Source of the DNA: Gluconacetobacter diazotrophicus PA1 5
GTDB lineage: Bacteria; Pseudomonadota; Alphaproteobacteria; Acetobacterales; Acetobacteraceae
Direction: 5' to 3'
NCBI RefSeq assembly: GCF_000067045.1
Contig: NC_010125.1
Span: 1,726,001-1,790,000 of the forward strand
Length of the DNA stretch: 64,000 nucleotides
Below are positions 26,292 to 34,612 of this stretch, one piece after another (positions within the stretch are counted from its first letter, which is position 1; the number at the start of each line of letters is the position of its first letter). The translations under genes and the position numbers were made by a program. The notes beneath the pieces were generated by a model, which worked only from the letters and a program-made list of their open reading frames with translations, searched no databases and was not told the DNA's origin.

Positions 26292-27641
26292 TTACAGGCG
26301 CTGGATGCGACGGGCCTCGCGCGCATGGTCGCGCAGGATTTCGGCCAGGTTGGACATGACCGGCACGCCGTCCTCGACCAGGATCGCGCCGTTGACGATT
26401 GTCGTCCCTGCGACGGCGGGGGCGCAGCGCAGCCAGGCCTCGACCGGGTCGCTCAAGGCCCCGGCCCGCGCGATATCCGACATCTTCCAGATGACCAGGT
26501 CCGCGCAGGCGCCGGGCCGCAGGTGCCCGATCTCGTCCTCCCACCCCAGGCAGGCGGCGCCCCCGCGCGTCGCCATGTCCAGCGCATCACGCGCCGACAT
26601 GGAATGCGGGCCGTTCCTGAAGCGACCCAGCAGCAGCGCCATGCGGGTTTCCAGCCACATTGATCCGTGGTCGGTGGAGGCCGAGCCGTCGCAGCCCAGC
26701 CCCACCCGCATACCGCGCCGGCGCATGCCCATCGCATCGGCCGCGCCGCCGCCGATCATCATGTTGGAACACGGGCACTGCGCCGTGCAGACCCCGGCAT
26801 GGGCCAGGCGATCGATCTCGTCGCTGGAGGGGTAGATGTAATGCGCCACCCACGACCGGGGGGTGGCCCAGCCCACGCGTTCGAAATATTCGGTGGGTGT
26901 GCACCCATAGACATCGGCGCAATACCGGTCCTCGTCGGGGTCTTCCGCCAGATGGGTGTGCAGCCGCAGATCGTGCTTTTCCGCCAGCCGTGCCGATTCG
27001 GTCATGATCCGCTCGGACACGCTGAACAGCGAGCACGGGGCCAGGGCCACGCGGCCCATCGCGCCGGGCGACGCGTCATGGAACGCCGCGACCAGCCGTT
27101 CGCTGTCCGCCAGGATGGTGTCCTCGTCCTGCACGACGGATGCGGGCGGAAGGCCACCATCCTTCACCGACCGCGTCATGGACCCGCGCGTGGCATAAAA
27201 ACGAAAGCCGATATCCCGCGCGGCGCGAAACTGCGCGTCGATCAGGAAGGGCTTGGGATGGACATACATATGGTCCATCGAGGTCGTGCAGCCGCCCATC
27301 AGCAATTCGACCATGGCGACGCAGGTCGACAGGTAGACCGATTCCGCGTCCAGGTCCGCCCATAGCGGATAGAGACCCGTCAGCCATTCGAACAGCGTGC
27401 CGTTCGTCACCGGCGCATAAGCCCGCGTCAGGTTCTGGTACATGTGGTGATGCGCGTTGATCAGCCCCGGCGTGACCAGTTGCACCCGCGCGGAAAGGAT
27501 GGTCCGGGCGGGGGGCGCCGTCGCGACTTCAGCGCCGACGGAATGAACGCGCCGGTCCTTGATGGCCAGCCAGCCGTCCGCGATTTCATGATCGCGATCG
27601 ACGTAGATATAGGCGTCGCGGATAAGAAGATCGACCGTCAT
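26292..27641 (-). CDS. Amidohydrolase, 8-oxoguanine deaminase/TrzA-AtzA-like
   Basis: 449-aa metal-dependent hydrolase of the amidohydrolase superfamily. Metal-binding HxH appears in GLINAHHHMYQN (about residue 64), the later His in RLHTHLAED (about 230) and Asp in LGCDGSAS (about 316). The combination resembles bacterial 8-oxoguanine deaminases and the related atrazine-type N-ethylaminohydrolases; sequence alone cannot fix the substrate. It lies upstream of, and on the same strand as, an SDR gene whose terminator intervenes. Confidence 0.75.
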   Translation of the reverse strand: MTVDLLIRDAYIYVDRDHEIADGWLAIKDRRVHSVGAEVATAPPARTILSARVQLVTPGLINAHHHMYQNLTRAYAPVTNGTLFEWLTGLYPLWADLDAESVYLSTCVAMVELLMGGCTTSMDHMYVHPKPFLIDAQFRAARDIGFRFYATRGSMTRSVKDGGLPPASVVQDEDTILADSERLVAAFHDASPGAMGRVALAPCSLFSVSERIMTESARLAEKHDLRLHTHLAEDPDEDRYCADVYGCTPTEYFERVGWATPRSWVAHYIYPSSDEIDRLAHAGVCTAQCPCSNMMIGGGAADAMGMRRRGMRVGLGCDGSASTDHGSMWLETRMALLLGRFRNGPHSMSARDALDMATRGGAACLGWEDEIGHLRPGACADLVIWKMSDIARAGALSDPVEAWLRCAPAVAGTTIVNGAILVEDGVPVMSNLAEILRDHAREARRIQRL

Positions 27642-27810
27642 GATAGGGGCCTCCGTGCAGATACCGATGCCAAGGCGGGCGCCTTGTCGCGATGAGCCCT
27701 GTCCCGGAGGTGCGAGGTCCGGATCGTCATCAAATCGGTATTGAACGGGCGGTGGTCGATCGACCCTTTATCATCGAACGGTGCGCGATTCCATTGCGCG
27801 ATGATCACGA

Positions 27811-27839
27811 AAGCGGCCGCCCACCCAGGGCGGCCGCTT
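27811..27839 (-). terminator. Terminator of the SDR gene
   Basis: Perfect 12-bp stem AAGCGGCCGCCC / GGGCGGCCGCTT with a 5-base loop, 13 bases after the SDR stop on the minus strand, followed there by TTTC. Strong hairpin, short T tail. Confidence 0.65.
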
Positions 27840-27852
27840 CCGGTTCGTCCGG

Positions 27853-28584
27853 TTACGCTGTCAGGCCGCCATCGACCGCCAGCGCCGCCCCGGTGATGTA
27901 ACCGGCCTGCGGGCCGGCCAGGAAGGACACCAGTCCGGCGATGTCGGATACCGCGCCATAGGCGCCGGTGGCGGTGAAGCTGCGCAGCATGTCGGCGGCC
28001 TGGCCCGTGGCGGGGTTCAGTTCCGTATCGATGGGGCCGGGTTCCACCACGTTGGCGGTGATGCCGCGGGGCCCGAGGTCCCGCGCCACGCCGCGCGCGA
28101 AGCCGCACAGCGCCGCCTTGGTGGCGGCATAGAGCGAGATGCCGGGGAAGGGCGCCCGCGCGCCGAAGGCCGAGCCGATATAGATCAGCCGGCCGCCGTG
28201 CGTCATGTGCGCCACGGCTTCCATGGTTTCCACCATCACGGCGCGCAGGTTCAGGTTCAGCGTCCTTTCGATCTGCTCCACCGTCGCCTCGCCGATCGGG
28301 CCGTAGGGATACATCCCGGCGTTGCAGACCAGCACGTCCAGCCGGCCGAGGGCCTTCACGGTGTCGCGCACGGCGGCGATGTTGCCGTCGGTCGTCCCGC
28401 CATCGGCCTTGATGGCCACACCCTTGCGTCCCGCCGCCTCGACCTGCTGGACGACCTGGGCCGCCGCCGTGGCGTTGCTGGCGTAGGTCAGGGCGATGTC
28501 AAAGCCGTCCTCGGCCAGTTTCCGGGCGATGGCCGCGCCGATACCCCGGCTTCCCCCGGTGACAAGAGCCACACGCTGGGTCAT
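27853..28584 (-). CDS. SDR-family oxidoreductase
   Basis: 243-aa classical short-chain dehydrogenase: cofactor motif TGGSRGIG (residues 9-16), VCNAGMYP, and the catalytic YxxxK in SLYAATKAAL. NADP(H) use is plausible from the Arg after GGS. The N-terminal end of the longest open frame (to 28725) is not needed; ATG at 28584. Substrate unknown; it may be a 3-oxoacyl-ACP-reductase-like enzyme. It is divergent from a small lipoprotein gene. Confidence 0.82.
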   Translation of the reverse strand: MTQRVALVTGGSRGIGAAIARKLAEDGFDIALTYASNATAAAQVVQQVEAAGRKGVAIKADGGTTDGNIAAVRDTVKALGRLDVLVCNAGMYPYGPIGEATVEQIERTLNLNLRAVMVETMEAVAHMTHGGRLIYIGSAFGARAPFPGISLYAATKAALCGFARGVARDLGPRGITANVVEPGPIDTELNPATGQAADMLRSFTATGAYGAVSDIAGLVSFLAGPQAGYITGAALAVDGGLTA

Positions 28585-28775
28585 GGATCGTACTCCTTGG
28601 CTTGATGGAACCTGCCCACCACATGCCGGACGTTCCCCCGTGGGGCAACCCGGCCGGGCGCGGATCAGGGCTTCGGCGCCGCGCTGCGTGCCGTCGGGAC
28701 AAAAAGCCGCCCCTGGTCGCTTCAACTGGACGCGATCGAAGGATAGAGTCTTCGCTGATGACAGGAAGCCCGGAC

Positions 28776-29123
28776 ATGATGAAGAGACCGCCCGCCTCGT
28801 TCGACCGGCGCCGGCGATCCGGGCGTCCCCTTGTGCTGACGCTGGCCGGGGTGCTGGCCATGGCGGGATGCCGCGCCACGGCGCCCGACGCCGCCGTGCG
28901 GCCGATGGAGCAACTGCCGCTGGCGCTGCAAGCCTATCTGAGTATCGATACCTATTTCATCGCGCAGGGCATGGTCAGCGGCCGCCTGGCCAGCGGCCAC
29001 CTGAAGCAGGATCAGGCCCGCGACCTGGTCGCCACCACGCTGTATGCCCGGCACCTGGCGGCGGAAAACGTCCTGCATCCCACCGAGGGCGGCGAGCGCC
29101 GGGTCCAGGTCGCCATCCAGTGA
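28776..29123 (+). CDS. Small putative lipoprotein
   Basis: 115-aa predicted lipoprotein: basic N-terminus, hydrophobic core and lipobox (AMAGC) near residue 32, followed by a soluble helical domain (EQLPLALQAYLSIDTYFIAQGMVSGRLASG). I recognise no family. ATG at 28776 is preceded by AGGAAG; an alternative ATG lies at 28758. Convergent with secDF, 60 bases apart. Confidence 0.55.
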   Translation: MMKRPPASFDRRRRSGRPLVLTLAGVLAMAGCRATAPDAAVRPMEQLPLALQAYLSIDTYFIAQGMVSGRLASGHLKQDQARDLVATTLYARHLAAENVLHPTEGGERRVQVAIQ

Positions 29124-29183
29124 TGCTGGCCTGCGTCGGGCAGGCCGACAGCGGATCGACCGCCGCCTGCCTGCCGGCGCCGG

Positions 29184-31694
29184 TCAGCGCGCCGGACGCG
29201 CGTCGCGCCGAAGTCGCTTCTCGCCCAGTAGAAGCAGGAGCGGCGCCGCGATAAAGATCGAGGACGATGTCCCGACCACGATCCCGAACAGCATCACCCA
29301 GGCGAAGCTGGACAGGCTGGCGCCGAACAGCGCCAGCGGCAGCGCCGCCAGGAAGACCGTCGAGGACGTGCCCAGCGTGCGGCCCAGTGTTTCATTGATC
29401 GACAGGTCGATCAGCTCGGCCAGGGGCATGGTGCGGTATTTGCGCAGGTTTTCCCGCACCCGGTCGTACACAACCACCTTGTCGTTGGTGGAATAGCCCA
29501 GGATCGTCAGGATGGCCGCGACCATCACCAGGTCGAATTCGAAATGCGTCAGCACCAGGAAGCCGATGGTCTTGGTCAGGTCCAGCACCAGGGTGACGAC
29601 CGCGCTGACCGCGAACTCCCATTCGAACCGGAACCAGATATAGCCCAGGATCATCAGCAGGCTGATGCCCAGGGCCAGCATGCCGTTGCGGAACAGTTCG
29701 GCCGACACCGACGCGCCCACCGCGTCGGCCCGCAGCACCTGCGCGCCGGGCAGGGTGGCCACGGCGTGGCGCACGGAATCCACCATGGCCTGGGTATGGG
29801 CCTCGCGGTCGTGGTCGCCGGCGGGGGGCGCGTCCAGGCGGATCAGCACGTCGTCGGGCGCGCCGAAGGACTGCACGCCCGCGGCCTCGACATGCTGGGC
29901 GGCCAGGGCCGCGCGGATCTTGCCGAAATCGGCCGGGCCCTGGGTCCGGGCCTCGACCACGATGCCGCCCCGGAAGTCCAGCCCCAGCGTCAGGCCGGGA
30001 TGCAGGAACAGGATCACGGATGCGATCGACAGCACGGCGGAGGTCGCTAGGCCGACGAAACGGCCGCGCATGAAGTTGATCCGGGTGCCCTTGGGCACGA
30101 AGCGCAGGAGGGGACGAGAGAACATGATGCGCCTCCAAACTGGAAGGGCGGTGGGACGGGTGCGGGCGTACCAGCGCACCATCAGCATCCGCGACAGCAG
30201 CAGGGTGGTGAACAGCGTGGTCGCGATGCCGATCATGATCGTCAGGGCGAAATTCTGGACCGGGCCGGTGCCGAAGACGAACAGCATGATATGCGCCAGC
30301 AAAGCGGTGGCGTTGCTGTCCAGGATGGTGGAGGTCGCGCGTTCGAAACCGGTCTGCATCGCCGCCAGCGGGGTGCGGCCACGGCCGACTTCCTCGCGCA
30401 CGCGTTCGTTGATCAGGATGTTCGCATCCACCGCCATGCCCAGGGTCAGCAGCATGCCGGCCATGCCGGGCAGCGTCAGCGTGGCCTGGAACAGCGACAG
30501 CACGGCCACCATCAGGACCAGGTTGGCCAGCAGGGCGGCGTTCGCGTACCAGCCGAACCGGCCGTAGAACAGCGCCATGAACACGATCACCAGCGCGAAG
30601 CCCACGCCCAGGCTGATCATGCCCGCGCGGATCGAATCGGCGCCCAGCGACGGGCCGATCGAACGCTGTTCGATGACCGACAGCGGCGCCGGCAGCGCGC
30701 CGGCCCGCAGCAGCAGCGCCAGGTCGGTAGCCGACTGCGCGTCGAAGCCGCCGGTGATCTGGCCGTTGCCGCCGGTAATGGCGGTGCGGATGACCGGGGC
30801 CTGGACCACCTTGTTGTCCAGCACGATGGCGAAGCGACGGCCGACATTGGCCTGCGTCGTCGCGGCGAAGGCCCGCGCGCCGGCGGAATCGAAGGTGAAA
30901 TTGACCGCCCATTCGCCGCTCTGCTGGTCGATGGCCGCCCCCGCGTTGGTCAGGTCGGACCCGTCGACATCGACATGGTCCCTGACCGGCAGCTTCTGGT
31001 CCGGCGCGTTCAGCATCGGCAGCAGGGTGACGCCGGGACCGGGCACGGCAGAGCCCAGGGCGTTTTCCTGCACCATGTGGAAGGTCATCTTCGCCGTGGT
31101 GCCCAGCAGCTTCTTGACATGCTCGGGGTCGCTGATGCCGGGCAGTTCGACGATGATGCGATCCTCGCCCTGGCGGGTGATCTCGGGATCGACCGCGCCG
31201 GTCGCGTCGATGCGGCGGCGCACGATTTCGATCGATTGGGTCACGGCCTCGGCCGCGCGCTGGCGCATGGCGACGGGCGACAGCGTGATGGCGATGCTGC
31301 CGTCAGGCCGGCGATCGACCGAAAATTCGTCGGCCACCGCCTTCGGCATGGCGCGCAGGGTCTTCAGGTCCGCATCGGACTCGGCGGGCTCGCGGGGCGT
31401 GAAGGTCACGGTTCCGGCCTGCGCGTCGGTCGCGATGTCACGGTAGCCCAGGCCGGCGCCCAGCAGCGCCTGGCGCGTGCCGTCCGCCAGGGTCTGCAGG
31501 CGGTCGGCGCGGATGCTGTTCATGTCCACCTGCATCAGCAGGTACGACCCGCCGCGCAGGTCCAGCCCCAGGTGGATCTGGCGCCACGGCACGGCGGGGG
31601 CGGGCTGGCGCAGGGCGTTGGGAAGGCAGAGCAACATTCCCAGAAGACATACGGCCACGACCGAGGCCAATTTGAGCCGGCTGTAATACATCAT
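29184..31694 (-). CDS. secDF: SecDF fusion, Sec translocase accessory protein
   Basis: 836-aa fusion. SecD part (about residues 1-505): LGLDLRGGSYLLMQVDMNS near residue 42, the P1 domain, and six TM helices with GMAVDANILINERVREE. SecF part (about 520-836): LGLDFRGGIVVEARTQGP near 570 and the second six-helix bundle ending GYSTNDKVVVYDRVREN. It uses proton motive force to finish protein export. In most proteobacteria SecD and SecF are separate proteins; here they share one uninterrupted frame, as in Bacillus. No yajC gene is adjacent. Confidence 0.92.
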   Translation of the reverse strand: MMYYSRLKLASVVAVCLLGMLLCLPNALRQPAPAVPWRQIHLGLDLRGGSYLLMQVDMNSIRADRLQTLADGTRQALLGAGLGYRDIATDAQAGTVTFTPREPAESDADLKTLRAMPKAVADEFSVDRRPDGSIAITLSPVAMRQRAAEAVTQSIEIVRRRIDATGAVDPEITRQGEDRIIVELPGISDPEHVKKLLGTTAKMTFHMVQENALGSAVPGPGVTLLPMLNAPDQKLPVRDHVDVDGSDLTNAGAAIDQQSGEWAVNFTFDSAGARAFAATTQANVGRRFAIVLDNKVVQAPVIRTAITGGNGQITGGFDAQSATDLALLLRAGALPAPLSVIEQRSIGPSLGADSIRAGMISLGVGFALVIVFMALFYGRFGWYANAALLANLVLMVAVLSLFQATLTLPGMAGMLLTLGMAVDANILINERVREEVGRGRTPLAAMQTGFERATSTILDSNATALLAHIMLFVFGTGPVQNFALTIMIGIATTLFTTLLLSRMLMVRWYARTRPTALPVWRRIMFSRPLLRFVPKGTRINFMRGRFVGLATSAVLSIASVILFLHPGLTLGLDFRGGIVVEARTQGPADFGKIRAALAAQHVEAAGVQSFGAPDDVLIRLDAPPAGDHDREAHTQAMVDSVRHAVATLPGAQVLRADAVGASVSAELFRNGMLALGISLLMILGYIWFRFEWEFAVSAVVTLVLDLTKTIGFLVLTHFEFDLVMVAAILTILGYSTNDKVVVYDRVRENLRKYRTMPLAELIDLSINETLGRTLGTSSTVFLAALPLALFGASLSSFAWVMLFGIVVGTSSSIFIAAPLLLLLGEKRLRRDARPAR

Positions 31695-31858
31695 GACTGA
31701 AAGGGGTGCTCCTTACGCCCGGCCCAGCCGGCTCCCAGTTCTCGTGGGGCGGGAACATGCCGGGCCGTGGCGCAGGATGCAACCGCCTGGCAGGGGCCGT
31801 GGAGGCAAATCCATCCGTTCCGGTCGCGTTTCGTGCGGCCTGTTGCCGGACTGCCCGC

Positions 31859-33010
31859 CTAAAACAGTGATAGCTGCGGGTCCTGGCGCAAGGGCGGCGG
31901 CGCGAAGCGGGAACAATCCAGCGGCCGCTCACGGTCCAGCCCCAGCGCGCGGCGGGCGCGCAGGAAACGCTGCCGCAGCAGGTCGGCCTCCGCGCCCTCG
32001 CCACGGCCGCGCCGGCCGAAGGTCGAATCGTACAGCGCCCCGCCACGCATCGCGCGGATCCGCCGCAGCACGTGCTGCGCCCGGTCCGGGTAATGGCGGG
32101 CAAGCCAGTCCTCGAACAGCGGCGCGACCTCCAGCGGCAGGCGCAGCAGGACATAGGCGGCGCCGCTGGCCCCGGCCCGGGCGGCTTCCTTCAGGATCGC
32201 CTCCAGTTCGTGATCGGTCAGCGCCGGGATCATCGGCGCGGCCATGACGCTGGTGGGGATTCCGGCCCGGGCCAGCGCGGCAATGGCCTCCAGCCTCCGT
32301 GCCGGGGTCGAGGCCCGTGGTTCCATCCTCCGTGCCAGGTCGGGGTCCAGGGTCGTGACGGACAGGCTGACATGCACCAGTCTGCGCGCCGCCATGTCGC
32401 CCAGGATATCGAGGTCGCGCAGGATTCCGGCCGATTTGGTGACGATGGTCACGGGATGGGAAAACCGCTCCAGCACCGCCAGGATGGCGCGGGTGATGGC
32501 CTGTGTGCGCTCCACCGGCTGGTACGGGTCGGTATTGGTGCCCAGCGCGATGGGGCGCGGCTGGTAGGACGGGCGGCGCAGTTCCTGTTCCAGCAGACGC
32601 GCGGCATCGGGCTTGCAGGTCAGGCGGGTTTCGAAATCCAGCCCGGGCGACAGGCCCAGCCAGGCATGGGTGGGACGGGCATAGCAATAGATGCAGCCGT
32701 GCTCGCACCCGCGATAGGCATTGATCGACCGGTCGAAGCCCAGGTCGGGGCTGGTGTTGCGGGTGATGATGGTCCGGGCGGCCTCGAACGACAGTTCGGT
32801 GCGCGGCGCGCCGTCTTCGCCCTCGGCCAGCGTGCCCCATCCGTCATCGACGGGGGACGCCTGCTGCGCGGCGTGGCGGTCGGGCAGCGACAGCGTGGCG
32901 CCGCGTCCGTGGCGGATGCCGGCCAGGCTGGTGGACCGTTCGTCCAGCGTCCGGGCCGCCGAACGCGTCTGCTGTCCCTGGCCGATGCGGATGGGGGAGG
33001 GGTCTGGCAT
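31859..33010 (-). CDS. PA0069-family radical SAM protein
   Basis: 383-aa radical SAM enzyme with the Cx3Cx2C cluster motif in RGCEHGCIYCYARP and a DPYQPVERT block, both typical of the PA0069/Rv2578c family. Function unknown; relatives resemble SplB-type photoproduct lyases. Start at 33010 (MPDPSPIRIG) is set by GGAG 6 bases upstream; a longer frame to 33109 exists. The N-terminal 80 residues are Arg/Ser-rich and probably disordered. Confidence 0.75.
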   Translation of the reverse strand: MPDPSPIRIGQGQQTRSAARTLDERSTSLAGIRHGRGATLSLPDRHAAQQASPVDDGWGTLAEGEDGAPRTELSFEAARTIITRNTSPDLGFDRSINAYRGCEHGCIYCYARPTHAWLGLSPGLDFETRLTCKPDAARLLEQELRRPSYQPRPIALGTNTDPYQPVERTQAITRAILAVLERFSHPVTIVTKSAGILRDLDILGDMAARRLVHVSLSVTTLDPDLARRMEPRASTPARRLEAIAALARAGIPTSVMAAPMIPALTDHELEAILKEAARAGASGAAYVLLRLPLEVAPLFEDWLARHYPDRAQHVLRRIRAMRGGALYDSTFGRRGRGEGAEADLLRQRFLRARRALGLDRERPLDCSRFAPPPLRQDPQLSLF

Positions 33011-33151
33011 CGTGGGCTCCGGGGTGTCCATCCATGGTGGCAGACCCTCCTTCCGCCCGTCAAGAACAAAACGGGAACACATGCCGGCCCCCTCTGGCCC
33101 ATCCGCCATGGCTGTTCTACCCCTTCGTCATCGCGGACGCGGGAGGGGACG

Positions 33152-34195
33152 ATGGCAGGGTTTTTCGGCGGCGGAACGGGGCGCGGGGCCGGGCGGGGGG
33201 ACGAAGCGCGCCGGTTGCGCGTCGGCGTCATCGGCGCCGGGCATTTCGGGCGGTTCCACGCCCTGAAGGTCGCGTCTTCGGCCCGGGAAAGCCTGGTGGG
33301 CGTGCATGATCCCGACATGGCGCGGGCGGCCACGGTGGGGGCGGAGGCCGGCGGCGCGCCGGCCCTGCCGCTGGACGCGCTGCTGGAGCAGTGCGAGGCG
33401 GTGGTGATCGCGGCGCCCGCCGAACATCATTTCGTGCTGGCCGACCGTGCCCTGCGCGCGGGGCGGCACGTGCTGGTGGAAAAGCCCATCGCCTCGACCC
33501 TGGAGCAGGCGGACCGGCTGGCCGCGCTGGCGGCGGAGACCGGGCTGGTGCTGCAGGTCGGCCACCTGCTGCGCTATTCCGCCGAGCATCGGGCGATCAC
33601 CGAGCGGATCAGCCGTCCCCTTTATATCGAGGCCACGCGCATCGCCCCGTTCAAGCCGCGCGGGACCGACGTGTCGGTGATCCTGGACCTGATGATCCAC
33701 GACCTGGACCTGGTGCTGGCGATCGTGGACAGCGAGATCGAGGATGTCGACGCGCTGGGCGCGGCGGTCAGTTCGCAGCACGAGGACATCGCCAATGCCC
33801 GCGTCCGATTCGCCAATGGCTGCGTGGCCACCATCACCGCAAGCCGGATCTCGCTGAAGACCGAGCGGCGCATGAGGCTGTTTTCCGAAGAGGGCTATCT
33901 GTCCGCCGATTTCGTGAAGCGCGAGCTGACGATGATCGGGCGCGAGAAGGGACTGCCCCTGCCGGGCACCGGGGGCTTCCGGCGCGAAGCCGTGACGTGG
34001 GACGACCACGACACGCTGGCCGCCGAGCACGCGGCCTTTGCCGCCGCCTGCCTGGACGGGGTGCCGGTGCTGGTCGACGCCCAGGCCGGACGCCGCGCCC
34101 TGGCGGCGGCCCTGGCCGTCACCAACGGAATCGCGGCCGCCCGCGCGCGGATGGAGAGATCCGGGCTGGTGCACCGGGTGGCTTCGCCACCTTAA
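33152..34195 (+). CDS. Gfo/Idh/MocA-family oxidoreductase
   Basis: 347-aa NAD(P)-dependent dehydrogenase family. Rossmann motif VGVIGAGHFGRFHA near residue 23, EKPIA (about 113) with the catalytic Lys, and a C-terminal domain with HDLDLVLAI. A Gly-rich N-terminal extension (GFFGGGTGRGAGRG) precedes the fold. ATG at 33152 has the excellent site GGGAGGGG. Substrate is unknown (sugar or inositol family). Its TAA overlaps the stop of the convergent phhB gene by 4 bases. Confidence 0.8.
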   Translation: MAGFFGGGTGRGAGRGDEARRLRVGVIGAGHFGRFHALKVASSARESLVGVHDPDMARAATVGAEAGGAPALPLDALLEQCEAVVIAAPAEHHFVLADRALRAGRHVLVEKPIASTLEQADRLAALAAETGLVLQVGHLLRYSAEHRAITERISRPLYIEATRIAPFKPRGTDVSVILDLMIHDLDLVLAIVDSEIEDVDALGAAVSSQHEDIANARVRFANGCVATITASRISLKTERRMRLFSEEGYLSADFVKRELTMIGREKGLPLPGTGGFRREAVTWDDHDTLAAEHAAFAAACLDGVPVLVDAQAGRRALAAALAVTNGIAAARARMERSGLVHRVASPP

Positions 34196-34539
34196 TGCGG
34201 CAGCGTTTCGATCCGCGCCGCCATGATGAAATCGTTGCGGTGCAGCCCGCCGATGGAATGGCTTTGCAGCGACAGCCGCACATAGCCCCAGCCGAACGCG
34301 ATGTCGGGGTGGTGGTCGGCGGCTTCGGCCAGGGCGGCGATGCGTTCGACCAGCGCATAGGCGGTCGTGAAATCGGGCAGGACGAAGGCGCGTAACAGAA
34401 GCGTGCCGTCGGGTGACAGCGTCCAGTTGGGCACCTGGCCCAGCAGGGTTTCGGACTCGGCCCGGGACAGGGGGGCGGCGGTCCGGGGGCAGGGGCCGAT
34501 CACTTCGCGGGCAAGGGCGGAGGCGGCGGATGTCGGCAT
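34192..34539 (-). CDS. phhB: 4a-hydroxytetrahydrobiopterin dehydratase
   Basis: 115-aa pterin-4a-carbinolamine dehydratase. The motif DHHPDIAFGWGYVRLSLQSH, followed by GGLHRNDF, carries the catalytic His residues. It recycles the pterin cofactor of phenylalanine hydroxylase, although no phhA is adjacent. Its N-terminus is slightly longer than in the smallest homologues. The stop overlaps that of the convergent Gfo/Idh gene. Confidence 0.85.
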   Translation of the reverse strand: MPTSAASALAREVIGPCPRTAAPLSRAESETLLGQVPNWTLSPDGTLLLRAFVLPDFTTAYALVERIAALAEAADHHPDIAFGWGYVRLSLQSHSIGGLHRNDFIMAARIETLPH

Positions 34540-34612
34540 GGCGCGGTCTTCCTTCTGCCTGTGTCCCGTTTCGCCGCGCGGCTCCGGGGGCATCGGAAGA
34601 CCCGGCGCCGGG

